Source: Acidobacteriota bacterium (lineage in GTDB: Bacteria; Acidobacteriota; Blastocatellia; Pyrinomonadales; Pyrinomonadaceae). Taken from it: a stretch of 16,532 bases of DNA. Positions 1-7,081 of this stretch are shown piece by piece; the first letter of the stretch is position 1; the number at the start of each line of letters is the position of its first letter. The stretch is taken from the NCBI GenBank assembly GCA_024640445.1, contig JAHEEZ010000061.1:1-16532 (forward strand), in the 5' to 3' direction. Both the position numbers and the translations under genes were made by a program. Below the pieces are notes generated by a model that saw nothing but the letters and a program-made list of their open reading frames with translations, made no database searches and was not told where the DNA came from.

Positions 1-1064
1 CCCATCGAAACACACCTTGCAACCGTGTTCTGCCAGGAAGCCGGATCCTCCAAAGGTATGCTCCATCCCGAATTCTTTTCTTCCAGATCCCGCCAAGGCG
101 TTCGGTCGCTGATCAGGAGCGGAGAGCCAGCCGTCATTGATTCGAGAAAGATATGGCCAAAATTTTCGCCAAGCGTTGGCATCACCAAAAAATGGTACTG
201 AAAGAGTGTTTGCGGCACCTCTTCGTAAGGCACCGGCCCTTTGAAATTAACCTCAAGGCCGTGAGTACCCTTGCGCGCCGCCTCAAGAAACTCCTCAAGA
301 TATTCCTTGTCCTGCACCGTCCCGTAAACGTCGAGCTTTGAACCGGGTGCCTGAACAGACACATTTTCAAGAAACCACTTCAGATTCTTTTTCCGGTCAA
401 ACCTGGAAAGGAACACAAAATCAGCCTTTCCTTCCGCTTTTCGAAGTTTCTGTCCGCTGTCGAACTCTGGAAAGATCGAGGCTGGCGGAAGATCGGGTGC
501 AACAAATATCTTCGCGTTACGGGCGTTCAACTCTGCGATCTCGCGTGCCTCATCTTCGGTCGACGCTTTCCATAGAAGATCCGCGTAGAGGCCGATCTGC
601 TTTGCCGCGCGAAGGAATACCTTTTTCTTCGTCCTCTTCAGCTGCAAAGCACCCGGAGAAAGTTCTCCGCAAGGAGCGATTATGAACGGCAACGAGGCGA
701 TCTCGCCAGTCCTGCGCAGTTTCAGAGTCTCAATGGTCAGCCTCGAGAAGAAACTGTTCGCGTAAAGAGCTGCGGGCCGGAATTCGCTAATCGCCAAAGG
801 GATCACTTCCCTTATGTCCCTGTCTTTTCTTAGATAGAACACTTCGGCCGACCCGACCTTGTTCCAGGTCCCGATCGAAACATCTTCATATGGAATGCGG
901 TCTTCGCCTGCATCATACGAACGCGTGATGATCCTGAACTCGTACTTGTCCGAAAGCCTTTCAACCGTATTCGCAATCGTCCTCATACCGCCGCCGCTCT
1001 TGTATCCGGGCAGGTAGAAATTGCTCACGATCAGGATCAGGGGTTTTGTAACGCTTCTACTCAT
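1..1064 (-). CDS. GT4-family glycosyltransferase, partial (3' end outside window)
   Basis: Glycosyltransferase expected to add one sugar to the growing repeat unit or heptose-containing chain at the cytoplasmic face of the membrane. The reading frame stays open for 354 codons and runs off the left edge. The N-terminus, with a hydrophobic strand (LILIVSNFYLPG) followed by SGGG at about residues 23-26, matches the acceptor-side Rossmann fold of GT4 enzymes. Near residues 214-224 FVFLSRFDRKKN is the usual start of the GT-B C-terminal domain, and the donor-site stretch MPTLGENFGHIFLESMTAG near residues 301-319 carries the EX7E motif as ENFGHIFLE. The ATG at 1064 overlaps the stop of the upstream heptosyltransferase by eight bases (ATGAGTAG), which implies translational coupling. 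Donor and acceptor sugars are unknown; its position after a heptosyltransferase suggests the same glycan. Only the last part of the C-terminal domain is missing. Confidence 0.9.
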   Translation of the reverse strand, partial: MSRSVTKPLILIVSNFYLPGYKSGGGMRTIANTVERLSDKYEFRIITRSYDAGEDRIPYEDVSIGTWNKVGSAEVFYLRKDRDIREVIPLAISEFRPAALYANSFFSRLTIETLKLRRTGEIASLPFIIAPCGELSPGALQLKRTKKKVFLRAAKQIGLYADLLWKASTEDEAREIAELNARNAKIFVAPDLPPASIFPEFDSGQKLRKAEGKADFVFLSRFDRKKNLKWFLENVSVQAPGSKLDVYGTVQDKEYLEEFLEAARKGTHGLEVNFKGPVPYEEVPQTLFQYHFLVMPTLGENFGHIFLESMTAGSPLLISDRTPWRDLEEKNSGWSIPLEDPASWQNTVARCVSM

Positions 1065-2151
1065 CAAGCGACCTGAGGCACGCGCTGACCACATCTTCAA
1101 CACCGATCGAAGCAAGACAAAGCGCCTCGTTATTGCAATCCGGCGAGTGACATCCCTCGCACGGCACTTGAACTCTCAAGACAGTATGCCCCTTCCCAAA
1201 CGGGGCCCATCGCCCAGGGTAATCCACTGCCGCAAATACCGCGACACAGCGCACGCCAGCTGCCGCGGCAAGGTGCATCGTCCCGGTGTCATTTCCCAGA
1301 TAGAGATCACACAAGGACAATACCGCTCCTGCCTCTCTTACTCCTAGCGAACCCGCTGCCACCGCGCCCTTTCCCCATGAAGACACAAGCCTTTCCGCCT
1401 TTTCCCTGTCCTCAGGCCCTCCAAACACTACCGGAAAAACATCCCTCTCCTCGATCAGGCGCTTGACCGTTTCAAGGAATCTCTCTTCCGGCCACACTTT
1501 TGAATCCCATTTACTGCCGGGGCCTATACCGAGGAGGGTGCTTTTCGCCGGATTCGCACTTGCTTGCTCAGACAGCCATTCAACAGCCGAGGCCTTATCT
1601 TTGTCTGAAAGTGAAAGCAGGTTCTCGATGCCGTCTTCGACATGTGAGGATGTGATTCCCGAATCCTCAAGGATCTCGAGCAGGAACTCCGCTTCATTCG
1701 GTACCGGAGGCAGAGGCCTGGTCTCGTCGAACTTCAATGTCTTTTTGCCAAGGTATTCGGCGCCTATAACATCCCTGATGCCGCACAAGCGAAAGAACAA
1801 AACGTCTCTGCGAATGCTCGAAGGGGGCCGATTCCGGGTCATAAGGTAAAAAACCGAGTCGAAGCTGCCTTTGCGGATCTTGCCTGCCAGCCCCAGCATT
1901 CTCAATCCCTTCGCTGTTCCCCCGATCGAAGAACCGTAATCGATGAATTCGTCGAAAAGCCCTTCTTTCGGAAGGACTTCCACGGATGGGACAGCATTTT
2001 CTCCTGTTCCGGCGGACGAATTACTCAACAACGCGATATGGGAATCCGGATATTTGTTCCTGATCGCCCAGAAGGCCGGAAGGGCGACGATCGTATCCCC
2101 CAGGTGGCCGACTCTGAAAACGAGTATTTTCCTTGCTTCCTTCGCAGTCAC
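1057..2151 (-). CDS. GT9-family heptosyltransferase (ADP-heptose transferase, WaaF/WaaC-like)
   Basis: Transfers heptose from an ADP-heptose donor to a lipid-linked or core acceptor in the cytoplasm. The 364-residue length is normal for GT9. Visible features are the N-terminal acceptor motif GHLGDT (residues 15-20, with the expected catalytic Asp19), the domain-linker motif GPGSKWDSKVWP (210-221) and the nucleotide-site signature NDTGTMHLAAAAG (287-299). A cysteine cluster (Cys331, 334, 339, 345) sits near the C-terminus, as in many WaaF/WaaC/RfaF homologues. The start is GTG at 2151, inside a GTGA overlap with the kinase stop; GGAGG lies about 13 bases upstream. It directly follows heptose kinase and adenylyltransferase/isomerase genes, so heptose as the donor is well supported by context. 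Whether it acts on LPS core or on the exopolysaccharide repeat unit cannot be told. Confidence 0.92.
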   Translation of the reverse strand: MTAKEARKILVFRVGHLGDTIVALPAFWAIRNKYPDSHIALLSNSSAGTGENAVPSVEVLPKEGLFDEFIDYGSSIGGTAKGLRMLGLAGKIRKGSFDSVFYLMTRNRPPSSIRRDVLFFRLCGIRDVIGAEYLGKKTLKFDETRPLPPVPNEAEFLLEILEDSGITSSHVEDGIENLLSLSDKDKASAVEWLSEQASANPAKSTLLGIGPGSKWDSKVWPEERFLETVKRLIEERDVFPVVFGGPEDREKAERLVSSWGKGAVAAGSLGVREAGAVLSLCDLYLGNDTGTMHLAAAAGVRCVAVFAAVDYPGRWAPFGKGHTVLRVQVPCEGCHSPDCNNEALCLASIGVEDVVSACLRSLDE

Positions 2152-3122
2152 GAAGTTGCTGCGGCCTCCACTTCCTGAAATAGTTCGTCTATTCTGATCG
2201 GGGATGTCCCAACCCTCTCAACCACAAGGCCTGCCGCAAGATTCGCAAGTTCCGCGGCCTGCCGCAACTCCGCGCCGGCAGCGGCCGCGACCCCCATCGT
2301 CGCGATCACGGTATCTCCGGCTCCGGTCACGTCGTAAACCTTTCGTTCGTGCGCCGCTATGGTCTCAGGATCTTCTCCCGCTTCAAAATACGCCATGCCT
2401 TTCTCACCGCGCGTTATCAGCAGCGACTTAAGTTCCAAACGGTCAATCAGATACATGCCAATAGTTTCGAGATCACTTTCACCAGGAGAATGATGGCCAA
2501 CTGCCGCATATGCCTCTTTTTCGTTCGGAGTGAGGATCGTTGACGCGGAGTACTTGCTGAAATCCACACCCTTCGGATCAACTAGAACTGGTCTTCGGAG
2601 TTGGTTCATTTTCGTTATCAGACGCATGCAAGCATCTGGAACGACCAAGCCTTTCGCGTAATCCGAAATGATCACAGCGTCACAGGCCTCCAAAAGCGGC
2701 TCCAGTGCCGACCACAACTCTTCCGATTCCTTCGTCTGAAGCCAGGACGGGTCTTCGCGGTCAAATCGTGCGACCTGCTGCTGATGAGCGATGAGCCTGG
2801 TCTTTACAGTGGTCGGGCGTCCGTCAAACGCAACAAGGCCGCTGTCTTCGATTCCGGCCTCTGCCAATACCCTTCTGAGTTCCTCCGCTTCCTGATCTGA
2901 CCCCACGGCTCCGACCAGAATGACATTCCCGCCGAGCCCTTTAACGTTCATCGCGACGTTAGCGGCGCCACCGGGTACCGACCGCCTCCCCGACACGTTA
3001 AGCACGGGGACAGGCGCTTCGGGGGATATCCTGTCGACACTTCCTTCAAGGTACGTGTCAAGCATGACGTCACCGAAAACAAGCACTTTCGTATCCTTGA
3101 ATTTGCTCAACAACTCTTTCAT
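2148..3122 (-). CDS. rfaE1: D-glycero-beta-D-manno-heptose-7-phosphate kinase (RfaE1 / HldE N-domain type)
   Basis: PfkB/ribokinase-family kinase that phosphorylates D-glycero-D-manno-heptose 7-phosphate at C1 to the 1,7-bisphosphate in the ADP-heptose pathway. The 324 residues correspond only to the kinase half of E. coli HldE; the adenylyltransferase half is in the neighbouring fusion gene. Motifs: FGDVMLDTYLEG near the N-terminus, substrate-site GGAANVAMN (51-59), DPKG (182-185) followed by LTPNEKEA (197-204), and the anion-hole motif DVTGAGDT (264-271) with catalytic base Asp270. The ATG start at 3122 lies 17 bases after the fusion gene's stop; no strong Shine-Dalgarno is visible. Its stop overlaps the heptosyltransferase GTG by four bases. 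The alternative, a generic sugar kinase, is made unlikely by the context and by the RISPEAPVPV segment typical of RfaE1. Confidence 0.94.
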   Translation of the reverse strand: MKELLSKFKDTKVLVFGDVMLDTYLEGSVDRISPEAPVPVLNVSGRRSVPGGAANVAMNVKGLGGNVILVGAVGSDQEAEELRRVLAEAGIEDSGLVAFDGRPTTVKTRLIAHQQQVARFDREDPSWLQTKESEELWSALEPLLEACDAVIISDYAKGLVVPDACMRLITKMNQLRRPVLVDPKGVDFSKYSASTILTPNEKEAYAAVGHHSPGESDLETIGMYLIDRLELKSLLITRGEKGMAYFEAGEDPETIAAHERKVYDVTGAGDTVIATMGVAAAAGAELRQAAELANLAAGLVVERVGTSPIRIDELFQEVEAAATS

Positions 3123-3139
3123 ATCAATGACTTGGATAC

Positions 3140-4174
3140 TTATGCCTCAGATGCCGCATCAAGTATTTTCCGGTCGACATATTCGCACCAGATGTGGCCG
3201 ATCGTAATGTGCGCTTCCTGAATGCGGGATGTCCGCTCGGAAGGCACCAAAACACATTCGTCACAGAGAGCCGCCAGCTTGTTGCCCTTGGCGCCGGTCA
3301 GACCGATTATCCGGCAGCCCATCTCCCTTGCTTTCATCACTGCCGCGATCACATTCTTCGACGTACCGCTGGTTGTAATTGCGATCAACACATCCCCTTC
3401 AGACGCAAGGGCTTCCACCTGTCTGCGGAACACATGTTCGTAACCGTAATCGTTCGAAAGGGCTGTGAGCGCTGAGGTATCGGTCGTGAGCGCGATCGAA
3501 GCGAGAGCCTTTCTTTCCGTCTCGTACCGGCCGACAAATTCCGCGGCGATGTGCTGTGCATCCGCCGCGCTCCCTCCATTTCCGCATATGAGCACCTTAC
3601 CGCCATTCTCGACGCTTTGAAAGATCATATCCGCGGCCCTGTTTATCGAACCCCCGCATTCTTCGAGAAGCCTCTCAAAAACACCAAGATGCTCCCCGAC
3701 CGAGTTTTCAGCGATCTCTCGGTGCGAGCCGGAAGGCATTGTCGCGCCTTCTTTGATCTCAGATCGTTCGTCCCTGCCGATCTTTTCAACCACTTTCGAT
3801 GTTGAGTAACCCTCCACGATCGGAACCGTCCGGACCTCGCCGCCCAGGCCTCTCACCGTATCCGAGCCGATGATCTCGGATTCATCCCAGTCGCCCCCTT
3901 TCACCAGCACGTCAGGCTTCAGGTCTTTTATCAAGTTTGCAGGCGTAAGGTCATCAAAAATAATAACTTCATCGACGCACGAAAGCGCTTTCAGAATCGC
4001 TTTTCTGTCCTCTTCATTGTTAACAGGCCTGCCAACCCCTTTGATCGATCTCACTGAGCGATCGCTGTTTATTCCGACAACGAGCCGGTCGCCGAAAGAC
4101 CTTGCTGTTTCCAGAAGTTCAATGTGGCCCCTGTGGAGTATGTCGAAACACCCGTTGGTGAATACCGTCTTCAT
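3140..4174 (-). CDS. rfaE2-gmhA: Fused heptose-1-phosphate adenylyltransferase and sedoheptulose-7-phosphate isomerase (RfaE2-GmhA)
   Basis: Two ADP-heptose enzymes in one chain of 344 residues. Residues 1-132 are RfaE2, the HldE C-domain type that adenylylates heptose 1-phosphate: FTNGCFDILHRGH carries the HxGH nucleotidyltransferase motif (14-17) and the domain ends with EGYSTSKVVEKI. Residues 133-158 form a charged, Ser-rich linker. Residues 159-344 are GmhA, which isomerises sedoheptulose 7-phosphate to heptose 7-phosphate: CGNGGSAADAQH (197-208), Glu212, the SIS segment TTSGTSKN (267-274), and QEAHI with His322, which I infer to match the catalytic His of E. coli GmhA. The frame also opens with TTG at 4201 and ATG at 4180. 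I chose ATG 4174 because RfaE2 proteins begin like MKTVFTNGCFD and GAAG lies eight bases upstream. The fusion joins step 4 to step 1 of the pathway and looks intact, not like a missed stop. Confidence 0.9.
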   Translation of the reverse strand: MKTVFTNGCFDILHRGHIELLETARSFGDRLVVGINSDRSVRSIKGVGRPVNNEEDRKAILKALSCVDEVIIFDDLTPANLIKDLKPDVLVKGGDWDESEIIGSDTVRGLGGEVRTVPIVEGYSTSKVVEKIGRDERSEIKEGATMPSGSHREIAENSVGEHLGVFERLLEECGGSINRAADMIFQSVENGGKVLICGNGGSAADAQHIAAEFVGRYETERKALASIALTTDTSALTALSNDYGYEHVFRRQVEALASEGDVLIAITTSGTSKNVIAAVMKAREMGCRIIGLTGAKGNKLAALCDECVLVPSERTSRIQEAHITIGHIWCEYVDRKILDAASEA

Positions 4175-4203
4175 AGCCATAACTTCAGTTCGGCGTCTCA
4201 ATG

Positions 4204-5235
4204 TTACGTCCGGACAAGTTTGTACGTCGCGCCGTCGCCTTCAACTCCAACAATGCTGAAATACAGCCTGTCGTCAAAGGCGTTCATGTAAGGAAAATGT
4301 ATCAGTCCGAACATGAAAAGCGCAGTGTGCCAGCGGTCTTTCGGGAAGGAAACCACCCTTTCGGTGCTTCCTCCCGGCATTACGTGCCATATTGCGGCGA
4401 CATTCTCGGTCTGGCTGGGAGCGTCCTCCGCGGTGGTCGCGAAGAAAAGGCTTTCGCCAACCCTTTTTGAATAGAACACGGTACCGTTAACCTCGCCGAG
4501 TTCTCTTCGCTCAAGCGTATTCCGATCCATCTGATATACAAGGTTCGCCCTGTATTCCGCGTCGGTACCGTAAAAATAACTGTCTTGCCCAAAAAGAATG
4601 CTGACTGCCCGCCAGCTTTCATCACCCTCACCGACCACATCAACGTGCGCGAAACCGTCAGAAGTCCTTAAAATACGGCACTCGTCCTCATCATCTCCCG
4701 TAAGGCACAGTAGTTCGCGCTTTATCTCGTCAAAATATATGCCGTGTATGTGCCGTATTGAACCGCGAGGGAACACATAGGCTTCCTCGATCCTTGAACC
4801 TCCCTTCGGAAGCCTGTACACGCGCATCTCGCCACGATCCGTATTCGCCAGATACTCCCCAAAATACAGGTCTCCGGAGTCATCAGCCGCACACGCCGAG
4901 CGAAGCACCCTGCAAGGTCTCACAAGTCCATCCAGGGCTCTGTAATTCCCTTCTTCAAAGATCCCCGCCGTCTTGTCGAAAGTAACGAATACTCTGCCAT
5001 CTTCCAGCGGCACAACATTCGTGAACATAAACCTGAAAAGCCTCTGCAAGAGCCTAAGTCTCGAGGCTGCACCCTTTACCACTGAGGCCTCAACTTCGCC
5101 TATTTTCACAAACGGCTGCGTTAGATCCGCAGTGCGGTATAGGACGTTCCGCTTTGATAAGTAGAACAATCCGGGTTCGGCCCACTCGACGGTGTATCCG
5201 GCAAGCTCTTTGATCTCTTCGGCCCGCCAATTCAC
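4204..5235 (-). CDS. Uncharacterised beta-propeller-like protein coupled to carbamoyltransferase
   Basis: I do not recognise a named function. The 343-residue product has no signal peptide or membrane segment, so it is probably cytoplasmic. It consists of repeated short strands ending in small, acidic or aromatic turns, at about residues 76-98, 118-150, 163-200, 207-247, 256-297 and 318-342, consistent with a six-bladed propeller (inference). Striking local motifs are HIHGIYFD (162-169), LTGDDEDE (178-185), GDESWRAV (204-211) and YGTDAEYRANL (222-232), which could line a ligand or metal site. I start it at GTG 5235 and not at the upstream ATG 5331: the longer version would overlap the carbamoyltransferase by 100 bases, whereas GTG 5235 has a perfect AGGAGGG six bases upstream and forms a GTGA overlap with its stop. 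A role in recognising or modifying the carbamoylated sugar is possible but unproven. Confidence 0.8.
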   Translation of the reverse strand: MNWRAEEIKELAGYTVEWAEPGLFYLSKRNVLYRTADLTQPFVKIGEVEASVVKGAASRLRLLQRLFRFMFTNVVPLEDGRVFVTFDKTAGIFEEGNYRALDGLVRPCRVLRSACAADDSGDLYFGEYLANTDRGEMRVYRLPKGGSRIEEAYVFPRGSIRHIHGIYFDEIKRELLCLTGDDEDECRILRTSDGFAHVDVVGEGDESWRAVSILFGQDSYFYGTDAEYRANLVYQMDRNTLERRELGEVNGTVFYSKRVGESLFFATTAEDAPSQTENVAAIWHVMPGGSTERVVSFPKDRWHTALFMFGLIHFPYMNAFDDRLYFSIVGVEGDGATYKLVRT

Positions 5236-6974
5236 GCAGAACCCTCCTGCTTCCAGCATATGAAAGGCCCGATCACAAGGACGTCCATGCGGGTACGCAA
5301 ATAACAGTCGATCGCCTCCGATGGCCTGCACACTATCGGTTCATTCTCATTAAAACTGGTGTTGAGAATCACGGGCACGCCAGTGAGTTCTTCAAACCGG
5401 GTAATAAGGTCGTAGTATAGCGGATTTTCGTCCCTTGCAACGGTCTGCAGCCTTCCGGTGTCGTCAACGTGGTTGACCGCGGAAAGCCTTTCACGCCACT
5501 CGGGCCTGATCTTGTAAACATGAAGCATGAATGGCGAAGGCTGGTCTTGTTCAAAGATCTCATCTTGACGGTCTGCCAGCACCGAAGGAGCGAAAGGCCT
5601 GAACCACTCCCTGTGCTTGATGCGGGCGTTCAAGATGTCCTTCATCCCCGGAAAACCGGGATGCGCCAGGATCGAACGGTTGCCCAGCGCCCTTGGCCCC
5701 CATTCCATGCGGCCCTGGAACCATCCGATCACATTTCCTTTGGCTATCTCATCTGCCGTCGCCTTCAGAAGCGGATCCCTTTCCATTTCCAGATGCCGCA
5801 CCCCCGCGTTCTCGAGTTCCTTTCGAATCTCTTCCGTGGAATAACCGTCCCCGAGATACGAATCCTTCATTACCCAGCGTTTTTCCTCTTTCAGAACGGA
5901 ATTGCTGACATAGAGCGCCGAACCAAGGGCAAGTCCGTCATCGCCCGCGGCGGGCTGGATGCACATCTCTTTGAAGGGAGTCTCCAGAAACGCCTTCCCG
6001 TTCGCGACACTGTTCAGCACGCATCCGCCCGCCATCGAAAGCCTGGTCTCCGGAACCTCTGCGTGGAGCGAGTTCAGAAGGCGCATGTAATATACTTCGA
6101 AGATCCTCTGCAGGCTGTAGGCGACATCCATATCCCTCTGCGTGATCTCCCCATATGGCTCTCTCGGTTCACCGAGTGCCTCTACAAAAAGGTCCGAATA
6201 CAGCCTTTCAACGACCATCTCGCCGTTCTCGTCGACGTGCATTCCCTGGTTAGATCCAAACGGCAGAAAATATTTGGGATCAAGGCGGAAGCCGCCGTTC
6301 TTCGGCACCAGAACACCTTCGAAGAATTCTGAGTACCTGTCGGTTCCGAGCGGCGCGAGCCCCATCACCTTACCCTCGTCGCCATATTTCGGGTATCCGA
6401 TGAACTGGCAGACTGCCGTGTAAAGCGTTCCGAGCGAATGCGGCACGAAGATCTTGCGGACAGGCCTGATCTCGTCACCCGAACATTCGCTCAAGAGACA
6501 CGACACGAAGTCGCCCGATCCGTCAATAGTTATCGCCGCACTGTGATCCCAGGGCGATGCAAAATATGCGCTGGCGGTATGCGCGAGGTGATGCTCGACA
6601 TTGTGCTGCGCGAATCTCAGCTTTTCCTTCTCTACGCCGCAATGTTCCGCGATCATAGTAGCGAGATCGTCGAATGCCCTGCCCTTTCCTCTCATCCGCG
6701 CAAAGTTCAAAAGCCTTCCAGGGTTTTTCAGGACAAATTCCAGCTTCTTGTTCAGATTCGCCCCGGAATCCCTCCCGACCGCGACCGCATCGATGTCACG
6801 AAAGTCCAGGCCCGCGTATTCCAGGCACCTGTTGATGGCTAGCTTCGGAAAACCGGCAAAGTACTTCACGCGGTTCAAACGTTCCTCCGCGATGGCGATG
6901 ACAGGCTTTCCGTCGACGAGAAGCGCCGCGGATGAACCTGCGTGAAAGGCATTGATTCCCAGAATTACACTCAT
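5232..6974 (-). CDS. NodU/CmcH-family O-carbamoyltransferase
   Basis: Transfers a carbamoyl group from carbamoyl phosphate, through carbamoyl-adenylate, to a sugar hydroxyl. The 580-residue length fits the family (NodU, CmcH, TobZ, BlmD). The N-terminal Kae1-like domain shows GINAFHAGSSAALL (6-19), the metal-binding HHLAH (128-132), DGSGD (151-155), GDEGKVMGLAP (198-208) and AGGCVLNSVANG (315-326). The C-terminal YrdC-like domain shows QGRMEWGPRALGNRSI (420-435), REWFRPFAPSVL and LNTSFNENEPIVC (537-549). All expected motifs are present, so it should be active. It is the first gene after a predicted terminator and 107-base gap, hence likely the first gene of a second transcript, followed by the heptose genes. 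The target may be heptose or mannose/gulose in the glycan; the sequence alone does not say. Confidence 0.93.
   Translation of the reverse strand: MSVILGINAFHAGSSAALLVDGKPVIAIAEERLNRVKYFAGFPKLAINRCLEYAGLDFRDIDAVAVGRDSGANLNKKLEFVLKNPGRLLNFARMRGKGRAFDDLATMIAEHCGVEKEKLRFAQHNVEHHLAHTASAYFASPWDHSAAITIDGSGDFVSCLLSECSGDEIRPVRKIFVPHSLGTLYTAVCQFIGYPKYGDEGKVMGLAPLGTDRYSEFFEGVLVPKNGGFRLDPKYFLPFGSNQGMHVDENGEMVVERLYSDLFVEALGEPREPYGEITQRDMDVAYSLQRIFEVYYMRLLNSLHAEVPETRLSMAGGCVLNSVANGKAFLETPFKEMCIQPAAGDDGLALGSALYVSNSVLKEEKRWVMKDSYLGDGYSTEEIRKELENAGVRHLEMERDPLLKATADEIAKGNVIGWFQGRMEWGPRALGNRSILAHPGFPGMKDILNARIKHREWFRPFAPSVLADRQDEIFEQDQPSPFMLHVYKIRPEWRERLSAVNHVDDTGRLQTVARDENPLYYDLITRFEELTGVPVILNTSFNENEPIVCRPSEAIDCYLRTRMDVLVIGPFICWKQEGSA
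5242..5248 (-). promoter_or_regulatory. Strong ribosome binding site inside the carbamoyltransferase 3' end
   Basis: On the minus strand the sequence reads AGGAGGG, then six bases (TTCTGC), then GTG. It sits within the last codons of the carbamoyltransferase gene. It fixes the start of the propeller gene at 5235 and makes coupled or independent re-initiation there likely. It is one of the best Shine-Dalgarno matches in the window, where most starts have weak ones. Confidence 0.75.
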
Positions 6975-7054
6975 ATCCTGACAAGATTACGCACAACCGC
7001 TTCATTGGACGACCACGGTCCTGCCGCTACGGGAACGTAAACTTTAATACTCGT
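6975..7054 (-). other. Intergenic leader between terminator and carbamoyltransferase
   Basis: About 80 bases between the predicted terminator and the carbamoyltransferase ATG. This is the only gap in the window large enough to hold a normal promoter between operons. I see AT-rich patches (around 7040-7054, and TAATCT about 17 bases before the ATG) but no pair of -35 and -10 boxes with good match and spacing. A short AGGA sits almost against the start codon. I therefore mark it only as a candidate promoter region. Confidence 0.35.
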
Positions 7055-7081
7055 AAAAATTGTCCGCGTCTGCAAACGCGG
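7055..7081 (-). terminator. Rho-independent terminator after the FkbM methyltransferase gene
   Basis: On the minus strand, directly after the TGA stop at 7082-7084, the sequence forms a perfect six-base-pair GC-rich stem, CCGCGT with ACGCGG (7076-7081 and 7064-7069), closing a six-base loop. After ACA comes a run read as ATTTTT on the transcript strand (7055-7060). The stem is short and the T-run starts three bases late, so efficiency may be partial. It separates the assembly block from the carbamoyl/heptose block. Confidence 0.65.

Noticed and set aside
4175..4201. TTG start for the RfaE2-GmhA fusion
   Set aside because: A rare codon with no ribosome site, placed two bases after the upstream stop; ATG 4174 matches the family N-terminus and has GAAG at good spacing.
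5236..5331. N-terminal extension of the propeller gene to ATG 5331
   Set aside because: It would overlap the end of the carbamoyltransferase by 100 bases; GTG 5235 has a perfect ribosome site and a GTGA overlap.
5469..6332. Plus-strand open frame of 287 codons
   Set aside because: It lies fully antisense to the carbamoyltransferase, which has a complete set of family motifs; the plus-strand product shows no recognisable domain.
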